Positions 1 to 8,681 are shown, counted from the stretch's first letter. The stretch is 64,000 nt of DNA from Kluyvera sp036759925 (GCF_036759925.1 NZ_JAPKIB010000004.1:124001-188000); one strand, 5' to 3'. Notes: generated by a model from the sequence alone, not told the origin. Translations and numbers: made by a program.

Positions 1-1
1 A

Positions 2-961
2 CTCAGCCAGGTTGTTGAGATTGGCGAGTTAATGGGCCATTGGGCTTCGATGGCGGGTCGGGCATCTCCTTTGCTGCGTAAAGAAAACCGAATACGTACT
101 ATTCAGGCTTCGTTGGCCATTGAGCACAACTCCCTCACCGCCGGGCAGGTCACTGCGTTGATGGAGGGAAAGCGAGTACTGGCACCCGCGAAAGATATCC
201 AGGAAGTCAGAAATGCCCTTCTGGCTTATGACCATATGCCGGAATGGAAAAGCCATCGTTTACCGGATTTGCTTAAAGCGCATCGGATCTTAATGACGGG
301 GCTGGTTGATGCCCCCGGTCAGCTACGTGCAGGCGATGTCGGTGTCTATCGTGGTCAGAAACTGGTCCATATGGCACCACCCGCCTCGCAAATTGCACGT
401 TTGATAGATGAACTGCTGCAGTGGTTGAAAACAACGGATATTCATCCGTTAATTACGAGCGCAGTGTTCCACTATGAGTTCGAATTTATTCACCCTTTTG
501 CCGATGGTAACGGACGGATGGGGCGCCTGTGGCAGACGCTGATTCTCAGCGAGTGGCGTAGTGAGCTTGGTTGGTTGCCTGTCGAAACGCTCATTCACTA
601 TCAGCAAGATCGTTATTATCACGTGCTGGGGCAGTGCGATCGCCAGAGTGATTGCACGTTGTTTATTGCGTTTATGCTGGAAAACATCGCTGCGGCACTG
701 AAAGAAGGTTTGGAAAAAACGACGGCAATGTCGGTAGAAATGTCGGAAGAAATGTCGGAAGAAAGTGTCATTGATCTCACGGCAATCGAAAAACAGATTT
801 TACAAATGCTATCTGTCAGGCCTGAGAGCTCGGCAAAGACGCTGGCCCAGGAGTGTGGCGTTTCAACGAGAACGATTGAACGATACCTTAAGACATTGCA
901 GCAAAAAGGGGCGCTACAACGTGTTGGCGCCACTAAAGGTGGCGTCTGGCGGGTATGTTAG
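2..961 (+). CDS. Fic-domain protein with C-terminal HTH (5' end outside window)
   Basis: The frame is open from the first bases of the window, so the start codon probably lies upstream; the first ATG inside is at 32. Counting from that ATG, the Fic catalytic motif HPFADGNGRMGR is complete at about residues 154-165, with the expected His, acidic residue and NGR anion-binding loop. Fic proteins transfer AMP or a related group from a nucleotide to a target hydroxyl. The upstream helix contains SLAIEHN (about 27-33), which resembles the class II inhibitory motif (S/T)xxxE(G/N), with His instead of Gly after the Glu. Residues 250-309 form a predicted winged-helix DNA-binding domain (CGVSTRTIERYLKTLQQKG), as in many Fic regulators. 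The two parts are joined by three 12-bp in-frame repeats at 728-763. Target unknown. Confidence 0.88.
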   Translation, partial: LSQVVEIGELMGHWASMAGRASPLLRKENRIRTIQASLAIEHNSLTAGQVTALMEGKRVLAPAKDIQEVRNALLAYDHMPEWKSHRLPDLLKAHRILMTGLVDAPGQLRAGDVGVYRGQKLVHMAPPASQIARLIDELLQWLKTTDIHPLITSAVFHYEFEFIHPFADGNGRMGRLWQTLILSEWRSELGWLPVETLIHYQQDRYYHVLGQCDRQSDCTLFIAFMLENIAAALKEGLEKTTAMSVEMSEEMSEESVIDLTAIEKQILQMLSVRPESSAKTLAQECGVSTRTIERYLKTLQQKGALQRVGATKGGVWRVC

Positions 962-968
962 TTTCTGC

Positions 969-997
969 AAAAACCACACCCTCAGGGTGTGGTTTTT
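969..997. terminator. Bidirectional terminator between fic gene and malY-like gene
   Basis: A GC-rich hairpin with arms CCACACCC and GGGTGTGG, loop TCA, is flanked by A5 on the left and T5 on the right. It sits between the converging fic and malY-like genes and can end transcription from both sides. Confidence 0.85.
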
Positions 998-1005
998 ACG
1001 TAATA

Positions 1006-2172
1006 CTAGCTTTGCATCCTTTCTATCGCACGCTCCAGCCAGTACCGCTGTGTACCGAAGTTAATGCGAATAAAGCGTTCCCCATCCTGAACATAATGGC
1101 TACCGTCTTCAATGATCACCCCCGCGTGCCGAGCATAGTGATTCACTACTTCAGTTGCGGTGCGCCCGTTGCCGCTAACATCAATCCACGCCAGATAAGA
1201 TGACTCCGGCGTCATCATTTTCCATTCCGGGAAATGCGTCTGAATGGCATCGGCAAGATAGTGGGCGTTACTCCGTAAATAGCCATTGAGCGCATCAAGC
1301 CACGGCAGCCCATGCTGGTAGGCAAGCGTAATCCCCCATACGCCAAAAATATTCGGAGAGGTAATCGAGTTCTGTTCCAGGCGCTGACGGAAGCGCGCTC
1401 TCAGATGCTTGTCCGGGATGATGGAGTAAGAGGTTTTTAGCCCACCCAGGTTAAACGCCTTATTGGGTGAGGTGAGCAGGATGAGATTATCCTGCGCGGC
1501 GCAGCCGGAGGCCAGACAACTGGTAAACTCCCCTTCCAGAAGGTGCTCAGCGTGAACCTCATCAACCACCAGAATAACGCCATAGCGTTGGCATAAATCA
1601 GATGCCTGACGAATTTCACCCAGTGTCCAGATACGCCCGGACGGATTATGCGGAGAGCACAGGAACCACAGTTTAGGCTTGTGCTGCTTAAGCTGGGTTT
1701 CGATAAGCGTAAAGTCCAGATGATAGCGGTTATCTTCAATCTTCAGTGGATTCGCCAGAACCTGCACGCCCTGGCGCTGCGTTGCCATGGCGAAAGGATC
1801 GTAAACCGGCGTATTCATCATGACGCTATCGCCCGCCTGGCAAAAGGCCTGCACCAGATAGTGCAGCGTCGAGACGGTGCCATAAGTGAGCGTTATCCAG
1901 TCGCGTTCGACGTTGACGTGATGGTGGTCGCGCTGGAACCCGATCACGGCATCGTAAAATTCATCAAAGCTGTAGGTGTAGCCAAAGGTCCCGTGCTCAA
2001 CAATACGCTGGAAGCCTTCGATAACCGCAGGAGGTGACGTAAAATCCATGTCGGCAATCCATAGCGGAATAAAATCCTGTGGGACTTCCCCGAAGCGAGA
2101 GCAGACAAATTGGTGATCCCATTTACGACACTTGTCGCTTTTACGCTCGATGATTTTGTCGAAATCGAACAT
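1006..2172 (-). CDS. MalY/PatB-like PLP-dependent C-S lyase/aminotransferase
   Basis: This 388-residue fold-type I PLP enzyme matches MalY/PatB-type cystathionine beta-lyases in length and layout. It has the aromatic N-terminal segment (PLWIADMDF near 36-44), the PHNPSGR motif (174-180), the VVDEVHAEH stretch (202-210) and the Schiff-base lysine in SPNKAFN (Lys238). E. coli MalY cleaves cystathionine and independently represses the maltose system by binding MalT; that second role cannot be read from sequence. The gene begins 13 bp after a MalX-like PTS gene and is probably co-transcribed with it, as malXY are in E. coli. No malI-type repressor gene is next to the pair. It could alternatively act as a cysteine-S-conjugate lyase, so no gene symbol is assigned. 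Confidence 0.85.
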   Translation of the reverse strand: MFDFDKIIERKSDKCRKWDHQFVCSRFGEVPQDFIPLWIADMDFTSPPAVIEGFQRIVEHGTFGYTYSFDEFYDAVIGFQRDHHHVNVERDWITLTYGTVSTLHYLVQAFCQAGDSVMMNTPVYDPFAMATQRQGVQVLANPLKIEDNRYHLDFTLIETQLKQHKPKLWFLCSPHNPSGRIWTLGEIRQASDLCQRYGVILVVDEVHAEHLLEGEFTSCLASGCAAQDNLILLTSPNKAFNLGGLKTSYSIIPDKHLRARFRQRLEQNSITSPNIFGVWGITLAYQHGLPWLDALNGYLRSNAHYLADAIQTHFPEWKMMTPESSYLAWIDVSGNGRTATEVVNHYARHAGVIIEDGSHYVQDGERFIRINFGTQRYWLERAIERMQS

Positions 2173-2185
2173 GGCTAACTCCTGA

Positions 2186-3757
2186 TTAAATTAAGGCTTC
2201 AATGCCGGTTTTTACGCTCTGTACCTGAGGGCCGATGATCACCTGTACGCTATGCGCATCGAGAACGACCACGGAAAGTGCGCCAGCATTTTTTAAGGTC
2301 TGCTGATCGACCTTTGTCATGTCCTTCACGACCAGACGCAGTCGGGTGATACAGTTATCCAGGGAACTGATATTTTCTTTGCCGCCAAGCGCATTCAAAA
2401 TCACGCCGTGATCGTATTTCGATTTACCGCGAGCTTTGGTGTTGGCAGCGACTGCCTGCGCAGCACCATCAGATGAATCTTCACGACCCGGTGTTTTAAT
2501 ATCGTGTTTTAAGATGTACCAACGGAATACCAGGAAGTAGACGGCAAACCAGACCACGCCGACTGGGAACAGTAAGTACCATTTGGTCGATGTTCCTTGC
2601 ATCACTCCAAAAATTAACAGATCCAGAATACCGCCATCGGTATTACCAATGGTGACGCCAAGAATCGCCATTACCATTAATGCCAGGCCCGACATAATAA
2701 TATGGAATACATATAGTGCAGGTGCGATAAACAGGAATAAGAATTCAATAGGTTCGGAAATGCCGGTAATAACGGAAACTAATACGCCGGAAAGTAACAG
2801 CCCTTTAATAATAGGTCTATTTTCTGGTTTCGCTGTCCGATAAATAGCATAGGCGACGGCAGGTAAACCAAAAATAAAGGTTGGCATAAAGCCTTGTGAT
2901 AAAAATGCGGTAACATGTGGGCTGAACGGCAGGCCAGCTTTAAGCTCAGCGTAGAAGATATTTAATGCGCCAGCCACTTCGTGCCCGTTGACCATTTCAA
3001 TACCGCCTGCGGGGGTAAAGCGTACCATGGCGAGCAGAATATGGTGGAGGCCAAAAGGTTTGAGCAGTAGCACCCCTACACCGTACAGGAACGGGCCGAA
3101 CACGCTGGTGCTTTGAATGATGTGGCCAATACCGGCAATGCCCATGGCCACGTAAGTCCAGAGAATAGGGAGTATCAGACCGACGATGGAGAGCGTCAGT
3201 GAGGTAATGATCGGGACGAAGCGGATGCCACCAAAGAAGGCAAAGGCATCATGTAATACGGTGTCCTGAAAGCGCTCATGCAGAAAATAGGTGATAACCC
3301 CGGCAATGATACCGCCTAACACCCCCATTTCTAACGTCTGCACGCCCAGTACCACCGACTGTCCTACCTGCTTCATGGTGGCGGCATCAGCAAGCTGGTG
3401 GGTGGCGGTCAGATAATAGTTAATGCTCATATTCATCAGCATATAGCCGACAAATCCTGAGTAAGCCCCTACGGCTTTATTTCTTTTTGCCATGCCGAAT
3501 GGAATCGCGATGGCGAACATGACCGGTAAATAGGTGAAGGCAAAACCGCCGACGGTAGCGATAAAACCAAACGTTAATTGTGTGAGTTCACCTCCCAGAA
3601 ATGGAAAGCTTTTAATTGTTGAAGGGCTGGTAATTGAACTGCCAACCCCTAATAATAACCCCATGAACGCCAATAAAGAGACGGGGAACATAAATGTTTT
3701 GCCGAGGCTTTGAAAAAATTCCCATACTCGTGACTTTATGGAATTTTCCTGTGTCAT
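2186..3757 (-). CDS. PTS sugar transporter IICB, glucose/maltose (MalX-like) family
   Basis: The 523-residue protein has an N-terminal IIC membrane domain of about ten segments (residues about 15-420), with the FGLHH motif and the conserved SEPIEFLFLF signature. A linker is followed by a C-terminal IIB domain with the phosphocysteine in SLDNCITRLRL (Cys469). It would import and phosphorylate a hexose or glucoside using a IIA domain supplied elsewhere, since none is fused here. Among known families it is nearest to E. coli MalX (530 residues) in order of motifs, but clearly divergent. It lies 122 bp downstream of kbaY on the same strand and upstream of the MalY-like gene. A palindrome lies over its likely promoter. 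The substrate is unknown; a maltose or glucose label would be inference. Confidence 0.9.
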   Translation of the reverse strand: MTQENSIKSRVWEFFQSLGKTFMFPVSLLAFMGLLLGVGSSITSPSTIKSFPFLGGELTQLTFGFIATVGGFAFTYLPVMFAIAIPFGMAKRNKAVGAYSGFVGYMLMNMSINYYLTATHQLADAATMKQVGQSVVLGVQTLEMGVLGGIIAGVITYFLHERFQDTVLHDAFAFFGGIRFVPIITSLTLSIVGLILPILWTYVAMGIAGIGHIIQSTSVFGPFLYGVGVLLLKPFGLHHILLAMVRFTPAGGIEMVNGHEVAGALNIFYAELKAGLPFSPHVTAFLSQGFMPTFIFGLPAVAYAIYRTAKPENRPIIKGLLLSGVLVSVITGISEPIEFLFLFIAPALYVFHIIMSGLALMVMAILGVTIGNTDGGILDLLIFGVMQGTSTKWYLLFPVGVVWFAVYFLVFRWYILKHDIKTPGREDSSDGAAQAVAANTKARGKSKYDHGVILNALGGKENISSLDNCITRLRLVVKDMTKVDQQTLKNAGALSVVVLDAHSVQVIIGPQVQSVKTGIEALI

Positions 3758-3781
3758 GTAGAGTACTCCATTATTTCCATT

Positions 3782-3820
3782 AGTATAATATGAAGGTCAT
3801 GAGAAATTAATCATGACCTT
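3782..3820 (-). promoter_or_regulatory. Putative promoter and operator palindrome of the IICB gene
   Basis: Perfect 10-bp arms AAGGTCATGA and TCATGACCTT, separated by 8 bp, lie at 3793-3820. On the minus strand this palindrome directly precedes a TATACT/TATTAT -10-like segment (3782-3790), which is about 25-30 bp upstream of the IICB ATG. The position suits an operator. A terminator for kbaY is the alternative, but no U-tract follows on the minus strand. Confidence 0.45.
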
Positions 3821-3879
3821 TTCAAAATGAGAGGTAAGTTGTTATTAATATATTTTATGAGCAAATCTGTTAACGGATA

Positions 3880-4752
3880 TTAATCATGCTGCGTAGATAA
3901 CAAGCGTTGAGAAGAACCGCATACATTGATTTTACTGCGCACCACTTCTTTCATGGCATTCATACCGACGCGCATGTAATAACGCGGGTCGTTACCCTGC
4001 GGATTTTCAATAAACCATGCTTTGACTGCGTCAGCGAAGGCGATTTTCAATTCGGTCGCGACGTTAACCTTACATACGCCAAGCTCGATAGTGCGGCGTA
4101 CATATTCATCCGGTACATCACTTGCGCCATGCAGCACCAGCGGAATATCCACCACTTCACGAATCTCCGCCAGGCGCTGGAAATCGATCTTTGGTTTTTT
4201 GGTATAGAGGCCATGTGCGGTGCCAATGGCGACGGCAAGGCTATCTACGCCGGTGCGCTCAACAAAGCGTTTTGCTTCCATCGGGTCGGTCAGGAAAGCA
4301 CTTTCCGCGTCGACGCTCATGTCGTCTTCCACGCCGCCTAAACGTCCGAGTTCGGCTTCTACGCTGCAATCATGGGCATGACAAAAATCCACCACCGATT
4401 TCACGAGCTTCACGTTCTCTTCAAACGGAGAGTGGCTGCCATCAATCATGGCGCTACGTACGCCTGCATTCACTTTATGGCGAATATCGTCCAGGGATTC
4501 ATGGTGATCAAGATGCAGCGCTAGCGGCATATCGTAGGTATTGGAGTAGGCGCGGCACAGCGCGTAGATCTCTTCCAGCGCAATGTGTTTAAACGTGCCT
4601 GGCGTTCCGGCGAGGATCACCGGCGACTGCATTTCGCTGCAAACTTCGAGGATGGCCTGGATAGTTTCGGCGTTATGAATGTTGAAGGCTGGCACCGCGT
4701 AGCCTTTCGCCTGGGCGTCTTGCAGAAGGTATTTGGTAGAAATAATGCTCAT
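3880..4752 (-). CDS. kbaY: D-tagatose-1,6-bisphosphate aldolase, class II catalytic subunit
   Basis: This 290-residue enzyme splits tagatose 1,6-bisphosphate into dihydroxyacetone phosphate and glyceraldehyde 3-phosphate, the last step of GalNAc/galactosamine breakdown. The zinc and catalytic residues of class II aldolases are present: Asp82 and His83 in LHLDHHESLDD, His180 in GTAHGLY and His208 in LHGASDVP. The length (E. coli KbaY 286) and position, 12 bp after agaS, identify it as KbaY rather than GatY. The companion subunit KbaZ is encoded at the other end of the cluster. It is co-transcribed with agaS from the AgaR-controlled promoter upstream of agaS. In E. coli the next genes would be agaBCDI; here they are replaced by the IICB/MalY-like pair. 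Confidence 0.95.
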   Translation of the reverse strand: MSIISTKYLLQDAQAKGYAVPAFNIHNAETIQAILEVCSEMQSPVILAGTPGTFKHIALEEIYALCRAYSNTYDMPLALHLDHHESLDDIRHKVNAGVRSAMIDGSHSPFEENVKLVKSVVDFCHAHDCSVEAELGRLGGVEDDMSVDAESAFLTDPMEAKRFVERTGVDSLAVAIGTAHGLYTKKPKIDFQRLAEIREVVDIPLVLHGASDVPDEYVRRTIELGVCKVNVATELKIAFADAVKAWFIENPQGNDPRYYMRVGMNAMKEVVRSKINVCGSSQRLLSTQHD

Positions 4753-4764
4753 GATGTATTCCTC

Positions 4765-5919
4765 TTAAGCCAGCCAGGGGTGAATAACAACGCCTTGTAC
4801 TACACGGTTAACCGTGCCGTTGGCGGATGGGGTATCTGGCGTATTACCAACATGAATTGACTGCGTCAGGGCAAAGATCTGGGCGTAGGTCAGGAAGCAG
4901 AATGCCAGTTCCATATCGATAAAGTGGCGCGCTGGCGGTAGCAGAATATGCGGGCCAGCTTCGATGATGGCATCCGTTTCTGCCGCAATCGCGACCACGC
5001 GCATTGCCTGGCGATCGCGGCGAAGCTCCGCCAGTAGATCCAGGTCGTACTGGCGTGTGTAAGGGTGGCTGGAGATGTACACCACGATAAGCGTTTCGCT
5101 ATCGACCAGCGATTTTGGCCCGTGGCGGAAACCGGTTGGTGAGTCATAGAATGCCGCCAGTTTACCGGCCGTAAGCTCGAGCACCTTCAGGGCAGACTCC
5201 CGCGCAACGCCCTGCAATCCACCGCTACCGAGATAGACGATTCGTTTCCAGGCGTCGTGGCCAAAGACACCGTGGCTGAAGTTACCCAGTGAGGTCAGGA
5301 TGACCTGGCAGCGGTCGGCGACGTCGCGGAAGGTCTCGCTGTTGATGACCTGCGGCGCAAACACGGCCAAACAGCTTGCCATCATCGTGGTGATGCTGCT
5401 GGTCATCGCAAAGCCGCGATCGTGGGTTTCTGCTGGCATCAGCAGGGCGAAGGCGTTGTCGCTATTGACCGCGTTTTTATACAGGCTGCCTGCTTCGTTA
5501 CAGGTAATTGACAGGTGGTAGCATTCAGGCACGAATTGATTCGCCAGCTCAACGGCGGCGACGCTCTCCGGGCTGTTGCCGGAACGCGCAAAAGAGACCA
5601 GCAGCAGTGGATGCGCCGGGTTTAGATAATCCATTGGGTTAGTGACAAGGTCGGTAGTCGGTACTGCGCTGATGTTCTGGCCGGTATGGCTGGCAAGCCA
5701 GGGAGCGACGATCTCGCCGATAAATGCAGAGGTGCCGGCTCCGGTCAGCACGATCCGCAGATCGTGTTTATACAGTAATGGTTCAAGAAACCCGTCAATA
5801 TCGGATCGGATGCTGGCGATATTATTCAGCGAGCGGATCCAGCTGTTGGGCTGCTGGCGGATCTCTTCTTCGGTCCAGGTACCGGTTGCAGCGGGTGCGG
5901 GGGTATAGATTTCTGGCAT
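4765..5919 (-). CDS. agaS: Galactosamine-6-phosphate deaminase/isomerase, SIS-domain
   Basis: A 384-residue protein with two SIS (sugar isomerase) domains. The first has LTGAGTSAF near residue 58 and SFARSGNSPESVAA near 109; the second has LGSGGLQGVARESALKVLE near 231 and the FRHGPKS motif. AgaS converts galactosamine 6-phosphate to tagatose 6-phosphate and ammonia. It is the first gene of the agaS-kbaY unit and is separated from agaA by a 301-bp region with AgaR boxes, so it can be transcribed independently of the upstream PTS genes. The start ATG follows AAGGACTGAGTT, a good ribosome-binding site. Confidence 0.95.
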   Translation of the reverse strand: MPEIYTPAPAATGTWTEEEIRQQPNSWIRSLNNIASIRSDIDGFLEPLLYKHDLRIVLTGAGTSAFIGEIVAPWLASHTGQNISAVPTTDLVTNPMDYLNPAHPLLLVSFARSGNSPESVAAVELANQFVPECYHLSITCNEAGSLYKNAVNSDNAFALLMPAETHDRGFAMTSSITTMMASCLAVFAPQVINSETFRDVADRCQVILTSLGNFSHGVFGHDAWKRIVYLGSGGLQGVARESALKVLELTAGKLAAFYDSPTGFRHGPKSLVDSETLIVVYISSHPYTRQYDLDLLAELRRDRQAMRVVAIAAETDAIIEAGPHILLPPARHFIDMELAFCFLTYAQIFALTQSIHVGNTPDTPSANGTVNRVVQGVVIHPWLA

Positions 5920-5975
5920 AACTCAGTCCTTAGTCTTGTGAATTCCACATCCGACGCGGGCAAAATGTCGTTGTC

Positions 5976-6085
5976 TTTCGTTTCGTTTCACTTTATCGCG
6001 TATCAGTTAATTAAAATCTATAGAAAAGAAACCGAAAGTTCAATGATGCAAAATGAAATAAAACGAAAATTGTGATCAATGAAAC
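5976..6085 (-). promoter_or_regulatory. AgaR operators and CRP-like site upstream of agaS
   Basis: Two segments match all 18 core positions of the published AgaR consensus (TTTCRTTTYRTTTYNYTT) as recalled: 5976-5993 on the plus strand and 6051-6068 as its reverse complement. A weaker copy is near 6022-6038. TGTGATCAATGAAACG at 6071-6086 resembles a CRP half-site. The 301-bp gap between agaA and agaS therefore carries its own promoter for agaS-kbaY, repressed by AgaR. Confidence 0.8.
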
Positions 6086-6220
6086 GCTGTTGTTTTCTAT
6101 CTTATTGATTTGTAATGCATAGATAAAATCATCAGCGGATTAGTGGTTTGATTAAAAGAAAGGAAAAGAAAGGCCTTCGTTCGATGAACAAAGGCCAAAT
6201 AATCTCATCGTAAAGGTGGG

Positions 6221-7354
6221 TTAAAGGGAAAGATGCTGACCCTGAATCCAGACGCGCTGCACATGCAGACCGCCGTCGAGGGCGATAATACTGGCGCGTT
6301 TACCTGCCTGTAGCGAACCCAGCTGTTGGTCTACCCCCAGAAGGCGAGCAGGGTGCAGCGAGGCCATATGGATTGCCTCTTCAGGAGAAATCCCCGCGAG
6401 CTCAACCATATTACGTACGGCGGCATCTACCGAAAGCGTACTCCCCGCCAGACCGCCGGAAGCGGTTCGTACAATACCGCCGCGCATCTCGACCTTTTCA
6501 CCGCACAGCGTGTAAGGGCCGTCAGGCATACCCGCAGCCTGCATGGCATCCGTAATCAATACGATCCGATCTTTCGCACAACAACAGCAGAGCTTCATGG
6601 CGGCCGGGTGAACATGGTGCCCGTCGGCAATCAGTTCCAGCCACGCCCGTGGGTCGGTTAACCCCGCCCCGACCATGCCAGGCTCCCGATGATGTAAGCC
6701 GGTCATGCCGTTATAGCAGTGCACCAGACCATCAGCGCCTGCATCAAAAGCGGCGTTGGTCTGCGCCCAGGTTGCCGCGCTATGCCCCAGCATTACCCGC
6801 ACGCCCTGGCGCTTAAGATGCGTAATCGCCTGTATCGCGCCTGGTTTTTCCGGCGCGAGGGCGACGACCCTCAGCGTGCCCTGGGAGAGGGCGATTAGCT
6901 TATCCAGCTCGCGGATGTCCAATTCCCGGAACAGTTCAGGAGGATGAGCGCCCTTATTCTGTGGCGTGAAGTAAGGGCCCTCAAGGTAGCTACCCAAAAC
7001 CTGAGCGCCAGGGCCGCCGGAATGGCAGCGCACTGCAATACGCTCTAGCGCGAGGTGGATCTGCGCCATCGGCGCGGTAACGGTGGTAGGGAGCCAGCTA
7101 CCCACCCCTTCACGTGCTTTATGCATTGCCAGCTTGTCGAGCGTATCTGGTGCTTCATCCATGACATCGACCCCCGCGCCGCCGTGGACGTGGGTATCGA
7201 TATAGGCTGGACACAGCAGTTCAGCGTCGCGCTGCGTCGTGCCTGATGGAATGGGGGCGATGGCGGTAATGACACCGTCATCAATGCTTATCTGGTGATC
7301 GTCAAGCCAGCCCTGCTCCGTCAGCAGACGTCTGGCGCGAAGCGTCTGCGTCAT
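6221..7354 (-). CDS. agaA: N-acetylgalactosamine-6-phosphate deacetylase
   Basis: A 377-residue amidohydrolase of the NagA/AgaA type that removes acetate from GalNAc 6-phosphate in the cytoplasm. Metal ligands are visible in DTHVHGG (His55, His57), LEGPYF, MLGHSAAT and VHCYNGM, and the catalytic Asp is in LITDAM. Its place between the GalNAc PTS IIA gene (agaF) and agaS separates it from NagA, which acts on GlcNAc 6-phosphate. The start overlaps the agaF stop by 4 bp, which suggests translational coupling. Confidence 0.93.
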   Translation of the reverse strand: MTQTLRARRLLTEQGWLDDHQISIDDGVITAIAPIPSGTTQRDAELLCPAYIDTHVHGGAGVDVMDEAPDTLDKLAMHKAREGVGSWLPTTVTAPMAQIHLALERIAVRCHSGGPGAQVLGSYLEGPYFTPQNKGAHPPELFRELDIRELDKLIALSQGTLRVVALAPEKPGAIQAITHLKRQGVRVMLGHSAATWAQTNAAFDAGADGLVHCYNGMTGLHHREPGMVGAGLTDPRAWLELIADGHHVHPAAMKLCCCCAKDRIVLITDAMQAAGMPDGPYTLCGEKVEMRGGIVRTASGGLAGSTLSVDAAVRNMVELAGISPEEAIHMASLHPARLLGVDQQLGSLQAGKRASIIALDGGLHVQRVWIQGQHLSL

Positions 7355-7785
7355 ATCCCTTCCTCTGCTGGAACCTCTTCACGGCAGCGTCCCAGCTCAT
7401 CAACCAGGCTCGTCAGGCCGCGGTGCCCGCACTCCAGCGCCTGTAGTCGAAAGGCTTCACTGCTCAGGCCTTCCCGCTCCAGCACCATTTCCAGCAGGAG
7501 TTGCAGGTTAGTGCCGGTAATCACCTCTCTGCCGGGCTTTTGCATCGCCAGCGTGGAGGCCACGCGGAATGGCGTGCCGCCAAGCAGGTCGGTCAGAAAC
7601 ACCAGATCGTCCTCACTGTCCAGCGTGTTCACCGCGTGTTCAAGCTGCGAAGTGAGCAGCGCGGTGGTGGAGGTTTCAGGAAAATCGATGGCGATAAACT
7701 GCGTTTGCTCGCCGAGGATCTGCTTCATCGCTTTTTCCATCCCGCTGGCAAATCCGCCATGCCCGGTCAAAATAATTCCCAACAT
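7351..7785 (-). CDS. agaF: PTS system GalNAc-specific IIA component, mannose family
   Basis: A 144-residue EIIA-Man-type protein. The phosphorylatable histidine is His9 in LTGHGGFASG. It receives phosphate from HPr and passes it to the IIB subunit AgaV. The flanking IID (17 bp upstream) and the 4-bp overlap with agaA place it inside the kbaZ-agaVWEFA operon. Confidence 0.93.
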   Translation of the reverse strand: MLGIILTGHGGFASGMEKAMKQILGEQTQFIAIDFPETSTTALLTSQLEHAVNTLDSEDDLVFLTDLLGGTPFRVASTLAMQKPGREVITGTNLQLLLEMVLEREGLSSEAFRLQALECGHRGLTSLVDELGRCREEVPAEEGI

Positions 7786-7802
7786 CTCAGACCTCTTTTG
7801 TT

Positions 7803-8681
7803 TTACAGGAAGTGGCAGAATTTACCGACGACACCCAGCACAACTGTGATGCCGATGAGGCGCAGCGGGCTCCAGCCACGACGAACCAGCCAATACATGG
7901 TCAGGGTATAAACCAACGGTAAAAAGGCTGGCATCAGTTTGTCGATAACGTCAGCCTGCAGTTTGACGACGGCATCACCCGCTTTAATTTCAAGCGTGGT
8001 GTTCAGACGAACGTAGGTGGCAACAAGCGCACCGATGACGGTCATACCGACGATTGATGCCGCATGTCCCACCTTTTTGGTGTTGGCTTTGATAAGCGGA
8101 ATCGCCGCGACGCCCATGCGGTAGGCATAGTGGGCCAGACCAAAGCGCAGGCCGAGATGCACCACGTTGAACATCACAATGAAGACGATAGCGCCGAGGA
8201 TGGAGCCCTGAAGCGCCAGACTCGCGCCAATACCGCCGCAAATAGGCAGTAGCGTCAGCCAGAACATGGCATCGCCAATGCCGCCGAGCGGCGCACCGAC
8301 GGCAATCTTGGTGCTTTGAATACTGTTTACGTCCTGCTTCGAACGCTCCATCGCCAGAATAATGCCAATCACAAAGGTCACCAGGAACGGGTGGGTGTTG
8401 AAGAACCCCATGTGACCTTTCATGGCGCGCGCGAGGTCGCGCTTGTTGGTATGGATCTTTTTCAGTGCAGGCAGTAAGCCATAAAGCCAGCCGGAAGCCT
8501 GCATTCGCTCATAGTTAAAAGAGGCCTGCAGCAGCATGGAACGCCAGGCCACGCGGTTAATATCTTTTTTAGTCAGGTCTGCGCCAATACGCTGATCTTC
8601 ATAAACGTTTTCGTTAACACCGGTCAGCAGCGTCTCTTCGTTGTCGGAAACACTCGGCAGGGTCTGTTGATTAGATGCCAT
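7803..8681 (-). CDS. agaE: PTS system GalNAc-specific IID component
   Basis: A 292-residue EIID-Man-family membrane protein. The N-terminal part carries the typical SFNYERMQASGW and MKGHMGFFNTHPF signatures, followed by the GAPLGGIGDAMFW stretch and several hydrophobic segments toward the C terminus. With AgaW it forms the GalNAc channel in the inner membrane. Its start overlaps the end of agaW by 11 bp, so translation is probably coupled. Confidence 0.93.
   Translation of the reverse strand: MASNQQTLPSVSDNEETLLTGVNENVYEDQRIGADLTKKDINRVAWRSMLLQASFNYERMQASGWLYGLLPALKKIHTNKRDLARAMKGHMGFFNTHPFLVTFVIGIILAMERSKQDVNSIQSTKIAVGAPLGGIGDAMFWLTLLPICGGIGASLALQGSILGAIVFIVMFNVVHLGLRFGLAHYAYRMGVAAIPLIKANTKKVGHAASIVGMTVIGALVATYVRLNTTLEIKAGDAVVKLQADVIDKLMPAFLPLVYTLTMYWLVRRGWSPLRLIGITVVLGVVGKFCHFL

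Noticed and set aside
728..763. Short direct repeats as a possible CRISPR-like array
   Set aside because: The units are 12 bp, contiguous, without spacers, and in frame inside the fic gene.
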